DNA of 64,000 nt from Chiua virens (GCA_019787685.1 JAHNUO010000009.1:868001-932000); one strand, 5' to 3'; counted from the stretch's first letter, positions 23,150 to 34,774 are shown. Notes: generated from the sequence alone by a model not told the origin. Numbers and translations are program-made.

Positions 23150-23640
23150 TTTTGAACTTCTATCCACTCACCCACTTCAAACCTCTCACCCAAGACTGTC
23201 GTTGCCAAACTCGTCCTCCCCTCGTTGATATCATCATGCTGTTCAACAAGATCGCGCTTACCCTCCTTGGCATGGCCGCCGTTGCACTCGCGGTACCCAA
23301 CCCGAACACGTACCGCTCCAATGCCGAGGTTGACCCCGAGGTGTCTGTCCCCCAAGCGCGCAGCCCTGGCTGTGATGGCATCGGGCCAGAGTGCGTTCAA
23401 ACTCGGCCAGCCCGACTGTATTGCTCACCTGATTTCCTCTAGTGGCCAATCGAACTGTGGCGGTGGCGGAAGTAACTTTGGGCCTTGATTCGGATGCATG
23501 GAATTTGAAATTCGAGTGCTTGGAGAGGGCTTTAAATATAATGCTGACCGCAGCTGGCATGTGCTTGCTTGAGTTAGTCGTCGAATCATACGCTGGTACT
23601 ATTTCACCATGTAGCAGGGATTGTGAACGTGCACGACCTT
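23150..23640 (+). repeat. Duplicated unit A (first copy)
   Basis: This region, including the coding part and flanks, is similar to 26040-26470: both contain GTCAAACTCGTCC-like or CCAAACTCGTCC upstream of the ATG and GGGATTGTGAACGTGC downstream. It is a segmental duplicate, not a mobile element as far as can be seen. Confidence 0.6.
23236..23442 (+). CDS. Small secreted protein A (68 aa)
   Basis: The ATG at 23236 begins a 68-residue protein with a clear signal peptide (MLFNKIALTLLGMAAVALA), then a short mature part with three cysteines spaced C-x6-C-x9-C and the C-terminal motif LYCSPDFL. A second gene at 26103 encodes a protein of the same length with the same layout, so the frame is conserved between copies. 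The function is unknown; size, secretion and cysteines fit effector-like or signalling peptides of fungi. The 5' and 3' flanks (about 23150-23640) also match those of the copy. The start is fixed by the homology to the copy, which begins at the same Met. Confidence 0.65.
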   Translation: MLFNKIALTLLGMAAVALAVPNPNTYRSNAEVDPEVSVPQARSPGCDGIGPECVQTRPARLYCSPDFL

Positions 23641-23939
23641 GAGATCCTGGGACGCCCTAACCTCTAAGTACTGAAATCAAGGAAACCTCGAGGGGCAGAA
23701 ATTCAGTGAACACGTCTCCCACTCGTCTTTGTGGAGATTTTCCGTTTGCAGCCGATGCAATCTGATCACTGGAATGTGAGGGGAAATATACAGAATGTAT
23801 CTCTTTATGCGAATTGCCTTCATGACCATGAACAGGCTTTTTGGCACGTGTTGCTGACGACGGTGACAGCTATCAGTAAGCACCCTCAAGAGAATATAAC
23901 AAACGCTTCAGGTCTTGCGTTTAACTTCTGAGTAAGTGA

Positions 23940-25120
23940 GATAACGGCTTGAGATCTTTCCGGCACGGTGAGCAAAAGTATGATTGAAATCCCGATTTGA
24001 GACTACCCCAAGTTAGTAACCTACCCAGTATACCCACCAAGTTACTTCCGTCCAATCCATCATGTCGACCGTGTCCGTCGCAGCATGTCTACAAGCAGCC
24101 TCATGCGTAGCGACTCGCAGATTGCGAAGAAATTTGACTTTTTTTTAGCCAGGATTTCCTCTCAGTCTCAAACACTTATGTGCAGGGTCCAGCACTGGTA
24201 CTGCCGTCACCATCATGATCATCAAAAACTAGAACGTAGGCATCTAAAAGTTGAAACCGCATAAGCGAGCCCAACCTCTACCTTTTAGGTGCCTAGATTT
24301 GGTTAGGCTAGGTTAGTAGCCCTGAATATCCATATTTGCCAACCCATTGTCCAATCATAGCTCTCAAAAGGCCACAGAGAGTCGTCAAGCGATAACGCAA
24401 CAATAACGTTGTTCTGCCGCTTTGTAGATGTAGGATATGTAATGCGGATGTAACTACGCGAGCGCCTGTTGTCACATCACCGCCTTGTTTCCACCCCGTA
24501 CAAAAGTAACAAAACGGCGTAACGACTTTCAAGCACCTACAATCAACCCCCACACCGGCGTGCAGCACGCACTTTACGTTCACGAGAAGGCTTGTGTCCG
24601 AAGTGCCATCACCCACTGGCATGTCGTTTAACCTACGGTCGCTCACCGTGTTGCTTGTGGGCATGGTCGTCCTTGGAGCAGCACTCCCCACGCCCGCGCC
24701 CGGCATCGTGGTCGACCAGTCGGTCGCCCAGCGGGATTGTGGCATCCCGTGCCGTGTGTCCACTGTCGTGAGTCGTTTGCTCCTGCTGCCTGTCTATGGC
24801 AATCAACTGAGGGGTCTCGATATAAGATACCTTACATGAACAACGTTGGAGTAAGAAACATGGCTCAGATGAGGTGACATATGTGGGTTCAGAAGGGGAA
24901 ATTGAACCCTAGTAGAAAAGGCTCGGATGTGTGGTGAAATTTGATTAGAACATGTATGTAACTCGTTTCTCTGGACGGAAATCCGTGTCAACCATACGTG
25001 AGTTGATTATCTCACTGGCAAATGTTACAGACTTGCAAATCGAGTTCACTTCGAACGGTACCCATAAGCTATTTTGCAATCACCACAAATCCCAACGATT
25101 GTTCTCAGAAAGTGTCCGAG
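23940..25120 (+). repeat. Duplicated unit B (first copy)
   Basis: Patches match 28510-29330 in the same order: AGTATGATTGAAA, CAACCCCCACACCGGCG, the small secreted ORF and its CAGCGGGATTGTGGCATCCC, then the block ending ACCCATAAGC. Divergence is moderate, with indels. Confidence 0.6.
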
Positions 25121-25270
25121 CGGAACATCTACGTACACGACCAAGACATCATGCTCTCTTATTTTGCTTCTTGGCCAGTCGCTCACGGTTCCCCCCTCGA
25201 CGCGCCAACTTGCTCGCCTTGTTCGTCACACGCTGTAGTGCCTGTTTCGTCTTGCCATCTGGAAACTTGA
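24621..25270 (+). CDS. Small secreted protein B, at least two exons
   Basis: Exon 1 (24621-24767) encodes a signal peptide (SLTVLLVGMVVLGAALP) and a short mature part with the motif RDCGIPCR, ending at a GTGAGT donor. A plausible second exon starts after TTACAG at 25031 (TCKSSSLRT...) and stays open to a stop at 25268-25270, which would give a Cys-containing secreted protein; this second exon is uncertain, because the copy at 29264 has a stop early in the same frame. The function is unknown. A broken paralogue lies at 28940. It belongs with protein A to a duplicated two-gene module. Confidence 0.4.
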
Positions 25271-25399
25271 AAGGTCAAAGTAGATGGGAGCATATTCCAG
25301 TAACCTGGAAATCCCATCAGTTTTAGAGTCAACATGAGAACCCGACCGATTATCACTCTGGATTGACTTCCGTCACTATCCGGAGAAACGGTCTCGCCG

Positions 25400-25774
25400 T
25401 CAGGACAAATTCGTTGAAGAACTGTTGGCGGACATTCTCGGCCTCAGCGGGTGCACATGCAGAAAAGATTTTATCGCGTGTATCTGCAAGAGTCGTGGAA
25501 GATTGGAGCGGGAATGGATATCAAACAGCTTACTCTGCATGTAGTTGTACACATTACGTAACGTCAAGTGATCGTCCGGAATGCTCAGCAGAGCAGCGTC
25601 TACCTCCTTACGTTGATTGTTCTGTCGAAACCATACGCTTGGTATTACATGGTTGAAATAAGTGACCATGTGAGAGCGTATGAGCCCAACCATGAGCACT
25701 TGAGTCTTACCAGACAACATTGCAGCGATGGTCAAAATTTCGTGACTACATTGAAGTTCACGACTGGATATCAT
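25400..25774 (-). pseudogene. DEAH-box splicing helicase fragment (Prp43/DHX15-type relic)
   Basis: On the minus strand fragments match the end of the helicase core and start of the C-terminal part of DEAH RNA helicases: CSHEILTIAAMLS, then, after what looks like a retained intron starting GTAAGA, VWFRQNNQRKEVDAALLSIP-DDHLTLRNVYNYMQSK, and AENVRQQFF in a shifted frame. The Gly normally before DHLTL is lost, frames change, and both ends are missing. Retention of an intron argues for a DNA-level fragment rather than a retrocopy. No full-length helicase is in this window. Confidence 0.6.
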
Positions 25775-26039
25775 TATCTTCGATACTTATTCAGTATTCC
25801 ACAGGAATATTCATGAACATGCACTTGAGGATCTAGCCGTTGTCAATGTATTATGGCACATATAAGAATCGACAGAGCTACGATATGTTCTCTGATCAAC
25901 AATGAGAACATTCATATGGTAAGTAGTGCACCAATACTGGCATCATTTCTGTGTGACAGGGCAACCGTGTCACGCATCACCTCATGTCATGGTTTTGCAA
26001 CTTTGCTGATGCTTACTAGCTACCCTCTCTGTTTGCAGT

Positions 26040-26470
26040 AACTTTCCACCACAGCCCGCATTCAAGACAGTTGTTGTCAAACTCGTCCTCTCCTTTATCG
26101 TCATGTTGTTCAACAAGATCATCCCCATCCTCCTTGGCATGGCTGCCATTGTATTCGCGGTGCCCAACCCAGGTGCTTACAGGTCCAACGTCGAGGTCGA
26201 CCCAAAGCTGTCTGGTCCCCAAGTACGCAGCCCTAACTGTGATAGCGGACCTGAGTGCATTTTAATGTCCTATCCGGCATACGTGTATTGCTCACCTGTC
26301 TTCTTCTAGTGGACACTCGCACTGTGGCAGTGGCTAGATAGATCATGTCAGTGGTGGTTGGAGAGCGTGGAGGACGTTAAGATGTTGATAGAGAGTCAAT
26401 GTGCTTGCTCGAGTCGGTCATTGAATCATCTGCTAGTTCTTCGTCATAGGGATTGTGAACGTGCGGGTCC
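26040..26470 (+). repeat. Duplicated unit A' (second copy)
   Basis: It is the counterpart of 23150-23640; see that entry for the shared blocks. Divergence in the flanks exceeds that in the coding part. Confidence 0.6.
26103..26309 (+). CDS. Small secreted protein A' (68 aa)
   Basis: It is the paralogue of the gene at 23236, with the same length of 68 residues. Signal peptide MLFNKIIPILLGMAAIVFA, then VPNPGAYRSNVEVDPKLS (copy A: VPNPNTYRSNAEVDPEVS), cysteines at C-x5-C-x10-C and the C-terminal YCSPVFF. One residue is lost in the first cysteine loop and one gained in the second, so total length is unchanged. Conservation of frame, length and cysteines over two diverged copies supports a real protein. 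The function is unknown. Confidence 0.65.
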   Translation: MLFNKIIPILLGMAAIVFAVPNPGAYRSNVEVDPKLSGPQVRSPNCDSGPECILMSYPAYVYCSPVFF

Positions 26471-27191
26471 AGGACTCCCCTACCGAAATGAAAGACGCGA
26501 TGCAGAGGAAATGCAATACGGACGAACTGGATTTACCTTGAACCTGTCAATGAGGTTTTGATTTCAAGTGGCTTGCAATCTCCACGCATAGTCGCGTAGC
26601 ACCCTGCAATTGAAAACCATTGGCAGGCATACATCAAGAACATACACAAGATTCAGAAGGAACAAAAGAAGTTGTGCTGGAAGCCTGGCACGGAATCGCG
26701 CCATTACTTGGCCTTTTCTTTGCCACAGCGTGCGGACGTGAAAGCGGAAGATTCGATCCGCGATACCCGTATGTCAAACGACGGAAGTCTGACTGCATCT
26801 AGGTGGGCAACATCATCCGGAAAAGGGATGTGTACTAAGGCCACCGGGTCGCGTGGTGGACAAAGCTAAACGTCATGTAAGCAGACCACTTATTGTCATG
26901 GTCCACACTATTGCGATATGCTTTGACTCGCCACTCAGGCTTTGGCTGCGGTTACTGCTGGCCGCGAGGTGAGGTATCCAACACGAACAAAGAAAAGCGT
27001 GATGTATAAAGCTGCTCATCGTGGTCCCTGTCTCTTCCCTACTCCTCCCCGATATAACTTGTGATCTTTCCTTCTTTCTTACCCCGCCTAGAGCTCGTTT
27101 TAACGCATTCATCTCACCCCGATCATTTTCCCGAACGTTCTGCAAGTCCATCCAAACTACCTTGAGCTGGTGAATCTTAAAAACGCGTCAT

Positions 27192-28243
27192 ATGCTCACA
27201 TATCGCGAATTCTCTGCCTGGATCGTGTCAGAGGACAAACTTCTCGACGAGTACAAGGTCACAGTCGACACAGACACGGACAAGGTGTCATGTTGGATAC
27301 CGAGTGAGTCGGGAAAGGTGAGTCCGGGTGTCAAACACCACACCAGAGATCTGACCATATGCTACAGCACTTTTCAGTCCATTGGAGAGACGCAGGTTCA
27401 CAATTTCATTCGTGCGCATTCGTCGCTGTCGATAGCTTCGCCGTTCCCGTCAGATTTCAGCGCGGGTACGGTGGGGCCGCTGGCAAAGGGTCAGATTTCA
27501 GGAGCCCCTTCCCCAGGCGCCCATTTGTGTTTGCAGGACAAACCGATACATGTGAGGCATCCCCTTTCATCTCTGATAAAACTTTGTTTGATGTAGCATG
27601 TCTCAGCAGCCTCCGGGGAAAGAGCCAATGGAGATGGGGGGATAATCGGACTCAAGATCAAGCGTATTGTCATGGAGGGTTGGAGACCGGCAGACAACTT
27701 ACAGCGGCTCCCTGATTCCGTGGGTTTACAGAAAAACGTATCTGGCCATCGTGTTGGGTAAGCCGTGCTATACGTCTAAGTGAATTCATGAATGACATAC
27801 CCGCCAGATTGGGACGAGTAATGAGCACCTACGAGCAGCGTCCACGAACACTGCGGGCGAAACCATACGATGGGTCCGACTCGTACATCACGTTTGTCTT
27901 CCGGTACAAACCCAAAGGTATGTCCAAAGAGAGATGTAGTCTCAGTGGCCCAGGTCTTCTGATGGGTATTTTAGAGCTCCTTCTCTCCCAAGGCATCATG
28001 CCCGCGGATGATGCACTACGAGCAACCCCACTCACAATGCCGAATTTGCGCACGAGTGATAACTCGGGTCCTACGGTGAGTAAACGGCAGGGTTCAACAT
28101 TACAACATTAACTTGGTCCCGGGAAGGTCCCCATCCAGTCGGTGACCTGCGTCCAGACGATCAACACAAAACGTCGTAACTATTATCTAGGAGAAGGCAT
28201 CCTTGACTATGAATCCCGACAAGACAAGGGTACCCTGACCTGA
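27192..28243 (+). CDS. DUF7918-like basidiomycete protein
   Basis: Exons 27192-27317, 27368-27551, 27607-27757, 27808-27917 and 27975-28075 join in frame; a last exon (about 28138-28243) is tentative. The N-terminus MLTYREFSAWI, then YKVTVDTDTDKVSCWIPSESGK, FSVHWRDAGSQFHSCAF-VAVD, RPFVFAGQTDT, IIGLKIKRIVMEGWRP and YITFVFRYKPKELLLSQGIMP follow the order of a domain common in Agaricomycetes genomes (which I know as DUF7918), whose function is unknown. It sits between the duplicated secreted-protein units, inside the second of them. No signal peptide or membrane segment is seen. Confidence 0.7.
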
Positions 28244-28509
28244 ACTCAGAGGTGCGGCGATGACGAGGGTTATCGTTGGCCCCTTTCACATCGTCACTGA
28301 GCTGTCCGTGTTGGTATCACTGGGACATCGAGTGACTCGGGGGAGGATCAGAACATCGGTTGCAAGTCGTTGAATCCTTTATATATCTTGTCTTTGCTTC
28401 ATTCGTAGAGTTTTTCAAGTTATCCTCGTTCCACGACAACTTGAAGGTCAGGGTCGCTGATAATGGGCGTGAGGCCTTGAGGGGCCCTGAGATTCCCACC
28501 GTGAAGTAA

Positions 28510-29330
28510 CCACGGTGAGCGTTGAGATCTTGAGATAGAACGTCTGGTATGGTATGCAGCCAAGTATGATTGAAACCCCGGCTGCTAACTTCAATTTGAG
28601 TCCAGGCTAATGTAACATGGTCCGACCTTCGTCTGAACTGGCACCATGTCGACTATGTCCGAATCGCAAGTTGTTGGAATTTTGCATGTTTACAGGCCTA
28701 CGGCGTCCACCGGCACCGCCGCCTCCATCATTGCTATCAAAACCGAGTGGGGTAGTGCGGACGCAACTGCGCGAGCGCGCCACCCCCCTGCTGTCACAGC
28801 CCATCACCACCTCAGCTTCCAAGTTCCACACAGTGCATTTAGACGCGATGGCTCTCAAGCACTCACAATCAACCCCCACACCGGCGCGCAACGCGGTCTT
28901 CAGTGCTAGTGAACACCCGTGTCCGAGGCGCTATCATTCATGTCGTTCAACATCTGCTCGCTCACCGTGTTGCTCATGAGCATGGTCATCCTTGGAGCAG
29001 CACCCTTACACCTGTGCCCCGCATCGCGGTCGACCGGTCGGCCGCCCAGCGGGATTGTGGCATCCCATGTCGTGAGTCCACTAGTACTGTCGTAAGTCGT
29101 TTGTTTTCCCCTGTCGCGTGTATTAAGTGATGAGGATGAGGCGACAGGTGTCGGGGAAATTGAAGCCCATGGGCCGTGAATTTCGGTTCGGGCATACGTG
29201 CAACTCGTCTCGCTGGAGGCGGAAAACCGTATCAACCGTGATTTCACTATTCAAGTGCTACAGATTTGCAAGCCGAGTTCGCTTTGAACGGCACCCATAA
29301 GCATTCCAGCACCCCCCACAACTCGATCCA
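28510..29330 (+). repeat. Duplicated unit B' (second copy)
   Basis: It is the counterpart of 23940-25120, sharing the blocks listed there in the same order and orientation. It contains the frameshifted secreted-protein gene. Confidence 0.6.
28940..29275 (+). pseudogene. Frameshifted copy B' of small secreted protein B
   Basis: The ATG at 28940 starts MSFNICSLTVLLMSMVILGAA, matching the signal peptide of copy B, but a one-base deletion just after it (around 28997-29020) shifts the frame, so the conserved RDCGIPC motif is encoded in another frame and the shifted frame stops at about 29096. The second-exon counterpart (about 29264) has a stop in the frame used for copy B. The copy is therefore likely inactive. 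Confidence 0.55.
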
Positions 29331-29339
29331 CTCTCTCTG

Positions 29340-30069
29340 CACCCTTTTTGCTCCCCGCTGCGGAAGAGGCGGCTTGAGACGCTTAGCTCGAAGGCGCCTT
29401 CCGAAGCACCACGTTGGTCTCGTTGAATTTGAGGAGACACGCCACCGGGACCCATTCGTCCCACCAAGGCAAAAAAATTAGTCTCAAGGAAACATACCAT
29501 CAGGCGTACTTCTGTTACGTTTTCGAGTTGAAAACGAACCCAACATGAGACACGGAACGAGACGATCGCACAGATAGAGGGAGAGGCGGAAAAAGCCAGT
29601 GACGGACTCACATTTACTTCCACCCAGTGTACAAAGAAATGTGGGCCAGCTCCGACAGCTTGGTCTTGGTTTTATCACACATCTCAGTTTTTAGGATCTT
29701 GCTTCGTAGATGAGCGTTCCATGATGCCACAGGACGCTGTAATGGGTTGTTTAATATTGTGGTTGCCCTTGCTACGACATGTCTCGTGTTCCGTGGAGTC
29801 GTGACTGTGGAAGTTACAAAGTAGAAGTCTCGCATCGCAGCCGACTTCTGAGCTTGGAACACAGACTCAGGTCACCCGAACACGGAGTCTACCTGCCATA
29901 CAGTCCAATCTGGCGATTCATCAAAGTAAATTTAAATCTTGCTAGTAGCAGTATTTCCTACTATCTTCATTACTGCTGAGCTCACTACTGCTAGCAAATC
30001 TCCAGAAACCAGACCCAACATAAAATCGGGAGACGTTGAATAATCGTCCCGATCATATATGTACGAGGA
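29340..30069. other. Intergenic, nothing recognised
   Basis: Short ORFs only, on both strands, without a recognisable family. It leads into the inverted duplication that starts near 30070. Confidence 0.4.
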
Positions 30070-30406
30070 CTATTAGTACAGGTCAACTCGGACGCGTTGA
30101 AAGTCCCATAGCAGTGAATGTACATGATAACAGCAGTCAATCAAGCGAGGTCCTATACACCTCCTGTGCCACTGGGAGTCGAACTTGAAGTGCTAATTGA
30201 GAGCATCCTAAAGCGTCCGCAAAACCAATCGCGAATTCATGCTACGGGTCGTCCACTGAAACTTGAACGACCCAAGATGGTGGTGAGGTCCGATCATGAC
30301 GGGGTTTCCAGCGTCCATGGAAACGAATACAGAAATAGTGCGCGAAGAATCCAGAAATCACATCGAAGACGGCATACTGGTGTCCCGGGAGGATGATTCT
30401 GATATG

Positions 30407-32557
30407 TCAGCCTTCCATTTGAGATGCTGCAGCGCTGGGCGGTATGGCCCTCCTTTCACCAGTACCCGTGATGTATGTTGCTTGGTTTTCATTTGAGAGG
30501 TCTTCAAGTGTCTCTCCCTTCGTTTCGCATATCAAGAGCGTCGAAAAAACGCCGGTCATCATGACGAAAGAAAGCACCTCCAAACTATACAATTATGTAC
30601 ATCAGTTCAACACTCGGAGAAACCAAGAGGCATGAAAAATGTGACGTACATCACGTTGAGATTTTGCTTGGCGACGGCAAACAGGATCTGCGCAACCACC
30701 GCACCCAGTTTACCAGACGCGGCGGAAATACCATGTCCGGTGGCACGGTAGCGGGTAGGAAAAATCTCGCCAGGAACGATAAAAGTGGTCGTATTAGGAC
30801 CAAAATTCTGGAAGAAGTTGGCGAGACAGTACAGGATCAGGAACGCGTGACCAGAGAGATGGTTGAAACCGAAGCCTGAAGAAAGCGTCAGCCGTCGTCA
30901 TGTACATGAGAAACTACACACGTACCCATAATCCAAAACAGAATGGTAAGAATGCTGAATCCCATGAGCTGAAGCATCTTGCGTCCCAAAACATCTACGA
31001 GGAAAAAGGCCGCGGCAAACCCAGGAATGTAGCCAGCGAAGCTTAAAATGATATTTCCGACACAGACATTGATCAGACTCTGATAGACGTTGCCATTTTC
31101 AAGACCGAAATTGATGGAAACTGGATTCGGTGTAATGTCTAACGTGAGAGTGTAAAAGGCGATCTGAACACAAGTTAATATGTTGTGTTCACAAGCTCGT
31201 CTGATGAACGTCTCACATCGAGTGCGAACCATGAATATGCCGTGCCAAAAAGCAACTTGAAGTTCTCCAACTTTGAGAAATAGGCAATGAAGTCCCTACG
31301 TGATGCGAGAGGGGCAGTGACATGTGGTTCATGGATATCATCGTCGCTGATGTAGACGGTGTAATACCCGCTGGTCGCCAAAGCGATCTCGATATCATGG
31401 GATGCCAGACGGACGTGACGCTTGATGTCCATTGTGAATCGAGGCGTCTCAGGAACAGTGAGCCGGAAATAGAGAGCAATCACAGCCGGAATACATCCAA
31501 GTCCGATCAAGAGCCGCCAAGCATAGTCCACACCAGTCGTTGCATGCTGAATATCTTCCTTGAATGCGACCACAACAACCAGGCCAACGAGGGAAGCGGC
31601 TGATGGAACAAGTTGTCAGCGCCAGTGCCACAAAAGATATTCAAAGGTGCCGAGCATACCGAGTTGACCCAAACCCTGTGAAGCGAACACTGCTGTCATC
31701 ATACGTCCACGAATTTTGACGGGAGCAAATTCGGACGTGATGATGGCGCTCAACGGATAGTCGCCCCCGACGCCTATCCCCAGCTAATTGTCCCCATGCT
31801 CAGTTACTTGCAACACTCGAGAATAGTGCAAGCAGAATGCTTACCATGACACGCCAAAAAATGAGAATATAAACGATGTTCAGATGGGGTCCCCACCCGG
31901 AAACGGCTTGTCCGAAGGTGGCGACTATCATGATTGAAAGCTCGACTCCATCTAAACCGGCGATATTGTCAGTATGTACAAAACGAGATGATTCAAGTCG
32001 TCACTCACACATCCGCTTACGACCAAGGGTATCGGCAAACCAGCCAAATAAAATCTGCCCGATTAAATTTCCGGCGGGTGTAGCCAATTTGAGGCCAGTA
32101 GATTCCCAGTTCTTGAGCGACGCTGAACGAGACGGGTCAGGATGAACGTGTAGAAAAATAAGGTACGCTTACGCAGGTTATCCTGGGTTTCGGAACCGTA
32201 CACAAAACCCAGCATCGTCACAGCGATGATAATAGCAAATATATCATATCTGAAAAAAACAGATCACTACGGAATCACTATTGAAGGAAACGAAAAGGCT
32301 TACGCATCCGTGAAGAAACCAGCTCCTGCCACCAAGCAAATTTTGACATGGAATCGTCTAAGGGATGGGGTAACGACCCCGAGTGTGAGATGCAGGGATT
32401 TAAGAAGAAGAAACACCCACGAGAAGGTGGCGTCGTTGATCTCCTTTAGGGCAAGGCGCCGGCGCTCGTTCAGGCATTCAACTTCTTTGATTTCATCGCT
32501 GACATGGACATGAGACTCTGCTTGTTCCTCAGAGAGATGCTCCGAGTGGGTGGACAT
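30407..32557 (-). CDS. Pho84-type H+/phosphate symporter T1
   Basis: A multi-exon MFS permease. The start [12 protein letters not shown] lies at 32557 and the stop at 30407. Blocks in order: [41 protein letters not shown], the family signature [16 protein letters not shown] (about 31740-31775), [47 protein letters not shown] across an intron, [49 protein letters not shown] and [21 protein letters not shown], then a last exon with [22 protein letters not shown]. These are the hallmarks of fungal high-affinity phosphate permeases, which act in the plasma membrane. It is the closest paralogue of T3. Confidence 0.88.
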
Positions 32558-32624
32558 TCAGTGGAATGACTGAAGAATGAAGGGAAGAGGGAGATTTGAA
32601 GGGGCATCGTGACAGCATAGGGCG

Positions 32625-32631
32625 ATTTATA
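32625..32631 (-). promoter_or_regulatory. TATA box of T1
   Basis: On the minus strand it reads TATAAAT, about 70 bp before the T1 start, within a block (CTACGTTGACC, GTCCATGACTC, then TATAAA) that is conserved upstream of T3 at 45093-45127. Confidence 0.5.
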
Positions 32632-33982
32632 CCCCGGAGTCATGGACGGGTCAACGTAGAGCGCGCAGGCATGGATTAGTACATGCCTGGCAGTGTTCCT
32701 CGGTGCTCACGTCTGGGGGATTAATCGATTACCCCCGCGCCTTCAAGGACCCTGGTTATCAGACCTGTGGCGAAGCCATCATATCTGGCATGTCCATGTT
32801 ACATACCTGGAATATTAAACGTCGATGGCGGCTTCCGACTCTCTAATTGCTAGTAATTTTCCCATGGCAGCATCAATGCCGACATTCTGCATGAATCTTG
32901 GCCGCCGCAACATGATCCGAACGATACGGTTCTACCGGCATACTGCATTTTTGAGCAGCTTTGTCGTTTCATAAAATTCTCAAGTCATAACAGGATGAGA
33001 ACCGTGGACTGATTTATTCATAAATCAATATTCTGATTTTTGAATTGCGCGAGCGCGAGCGCGGCTCAGGCCTCAGGAACCGCCTTAAAGCTCTTTTTCA
33101 ACTTTTGACAGTTTGACGCCGATGAGTCAGTCGAAGGCCCATCTCGACCACTCGTTACGAGACGGAAGTTTCGCCACCGTCACGGAAGGAATACGTGTAT
33201 CAGCCCCTTCAAGTTCAATATGCCAACTCAGGGGCCTCGAATACACTTATCGTGCCGCTGAAGAGCCGATGCGGCCCAAAAAACGCTGTCATGTTTGTGC
33301 AACTCAGGCTCGCCTCCGAGTCATCATCTACTTGAGGGCAACTTGAATGACAGTTCTAGCAAGCGGCTATCTACTAGATATGTACAACGAAAGTAGAGTG
33401 TCAGTGTTAGTGATCACTAAGTTACTGGACTCGGAGTCACAGGTGGTTTTTAGACGCCGAGTCTCACCAGCGCTAGCATTAATTCTTGCTTCACTGGACC
33501 CTACATATTCGGATAACTTGCTGCGTCGCTGGCAGCGGTCGCAGGGCTATGGCAATCAACACAGTGCCTTGTGCCAAGAGTAGTGCCTGTCACTTACCGT
33601 ACACAGATGACGGTCGACCAAGAGGGTCGTAGAGGGATGAATACAAATAGGTACTTACATAGGACTCAGGATTGCCGAGTATTTGACTGATAAGCCAGCG
33701 AGGTAGGTTCCTGAGCGAGCTGGCAAACGGGATCCTTATATAAGTAACTTTCGTGGGTCCTGACGTTATTAATAAACCTTCGTACTAGTAGTCTTGTAAC
33801 AGCCAGGATCTGTCAATCACACTGGCATGCGGGTAATACGAAGCTCATTTATTCATGCAATAATTCGGTGCCAGCCCGAGTGCCAGCCCGAGACTTGCCA
33901 GTGGAACAGCCTGACCCTTGAGGAGTTTACGTCCATTTACAACTCGGTTATCGGCAGTTCAAACGTTCAAGTGCTCAGCATG
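32632..33982. other. Upstream region of T1, no gene
   Basis: No coding potential was supported. The part from about 33400 to 33800 is the far end of the inverted-duplication arm and could also be a remnant of an LTR, given its position and the repeated ACTAGTA-type motifs; I could not decide between these. Confidence 0.4.
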
Positions 33983-33984
33983 TA

Positions 33985-34774
33985 CAGTGATCCCCGGTCA
34001 CTTGAGCCAGCAAAATGTATATGCGTTTCAACATGCAACAGCAACAAATAAATTAGATCAAGTGGTTTAAATATCATTCTTTGAACATAAACTGTGTGCA
34101 CAAAAAAAATAGTGACCATCCATGCAGGGAGAATGCAGGATTTTTTTTCGTTGTGTTATCACACATCACCGGTCACTTGAGCCAGTCCAAAAGTAGTATA
34201 TCAACAGCTTATGTGATTATTTGTTTTGTGGGAAAGCCATCTTATCCATGATCATCAATATTTTTTCTTGCTGACGGAGCATGCACGGCCAACAATTGGG
34301 GTGTGCTATGAGTAGTATATTGTAACAAAATGTGTAGCACCTAAAATTTGATGAGGTTGAGCATTGTCCAATGCCATTGTAGATACTTACTGATAAGATC
34401 TCGGAGCTGATAAGACAAGATAAACAAACAAAATGCATACTCAATCGGCATGTCGCTGGCAAGTCATCCCGTCCACTAATAATGGATTAATCATTCAGAA
34501 CATGTTATTCATGGCTGACTGTGAAGTCCCTATGGCATGAGGTGCTGCTCATGTCTAATATGCACTCATACGACATACAAATGCTCACTTTCACACACAT
34601 TTTCAGCAATTACTCATGTTCAGACAACAGTATAGACCTCTATTAATTTCCATGGCTTCCTATATACATTCCTGACAAGCTACTATAGTTGTGGTGCCAC
34701 TCTGATATGAATGGTGTGCGTGAAAGTCGATTGGCTCAAGTGACCATGGTGGCTCAAGTGACCGGGGATCACTG
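33985..34774. mobile_element. 790-bp non-autonomous DNA transposon (pogo/Tc1-mariner-like TIR element)
   Basis: The left end CAGTGATCCCCGGTCACTT is the exact inverse of the right end, and both ends are flanked by TA (33983-33984 and 34775-34776), the target duplication of the Tc1/mariner-pogo group. The inverted repeat covers about 25 bp. The subterminal motif GGTCACTTGAGCCA recurs inside at about 34171 and again in inverse near the right end (34731-34745). Internal ORFs are under 85 residues, so no transposase is encoded and it must be moved in trans. Confidence 0.8.

Larger units (their letters stand above)
30070..33800 (-). repeat. Inverted duplication, arm 1 (contains T1)
   Basis: This arm matches the opposite strand of 44260-47610 through the T1/T3 gene, its promoter and both flanks. 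Examples are the 3' flank near 30240-30290 versus 47415-47465 (CACCACCATCTTG, GTGGACGACCCGT) and the far upstream blocks near 33480-33770 versus 44270-44600 (ACTCAGGATTG, GGTTCCTGAGC, GGCTAT...TGTGCCTTGTG). Confidence 0.65.

Noticed and set aside
27192..28243. CRISPR-like or prokaryotic operon structure anywhere in the window
   Set aside because: No spaced direct repeats of that type; introns throughout show a eukaryotic genome.
33480..33770. Solo LTR, because a similar inverted copy lies near 44270-44600
   Set aside because: The similarity is also explained by the inverted duplication holding T1 and T3; no LTR end motifs with target duplication could be fixed.
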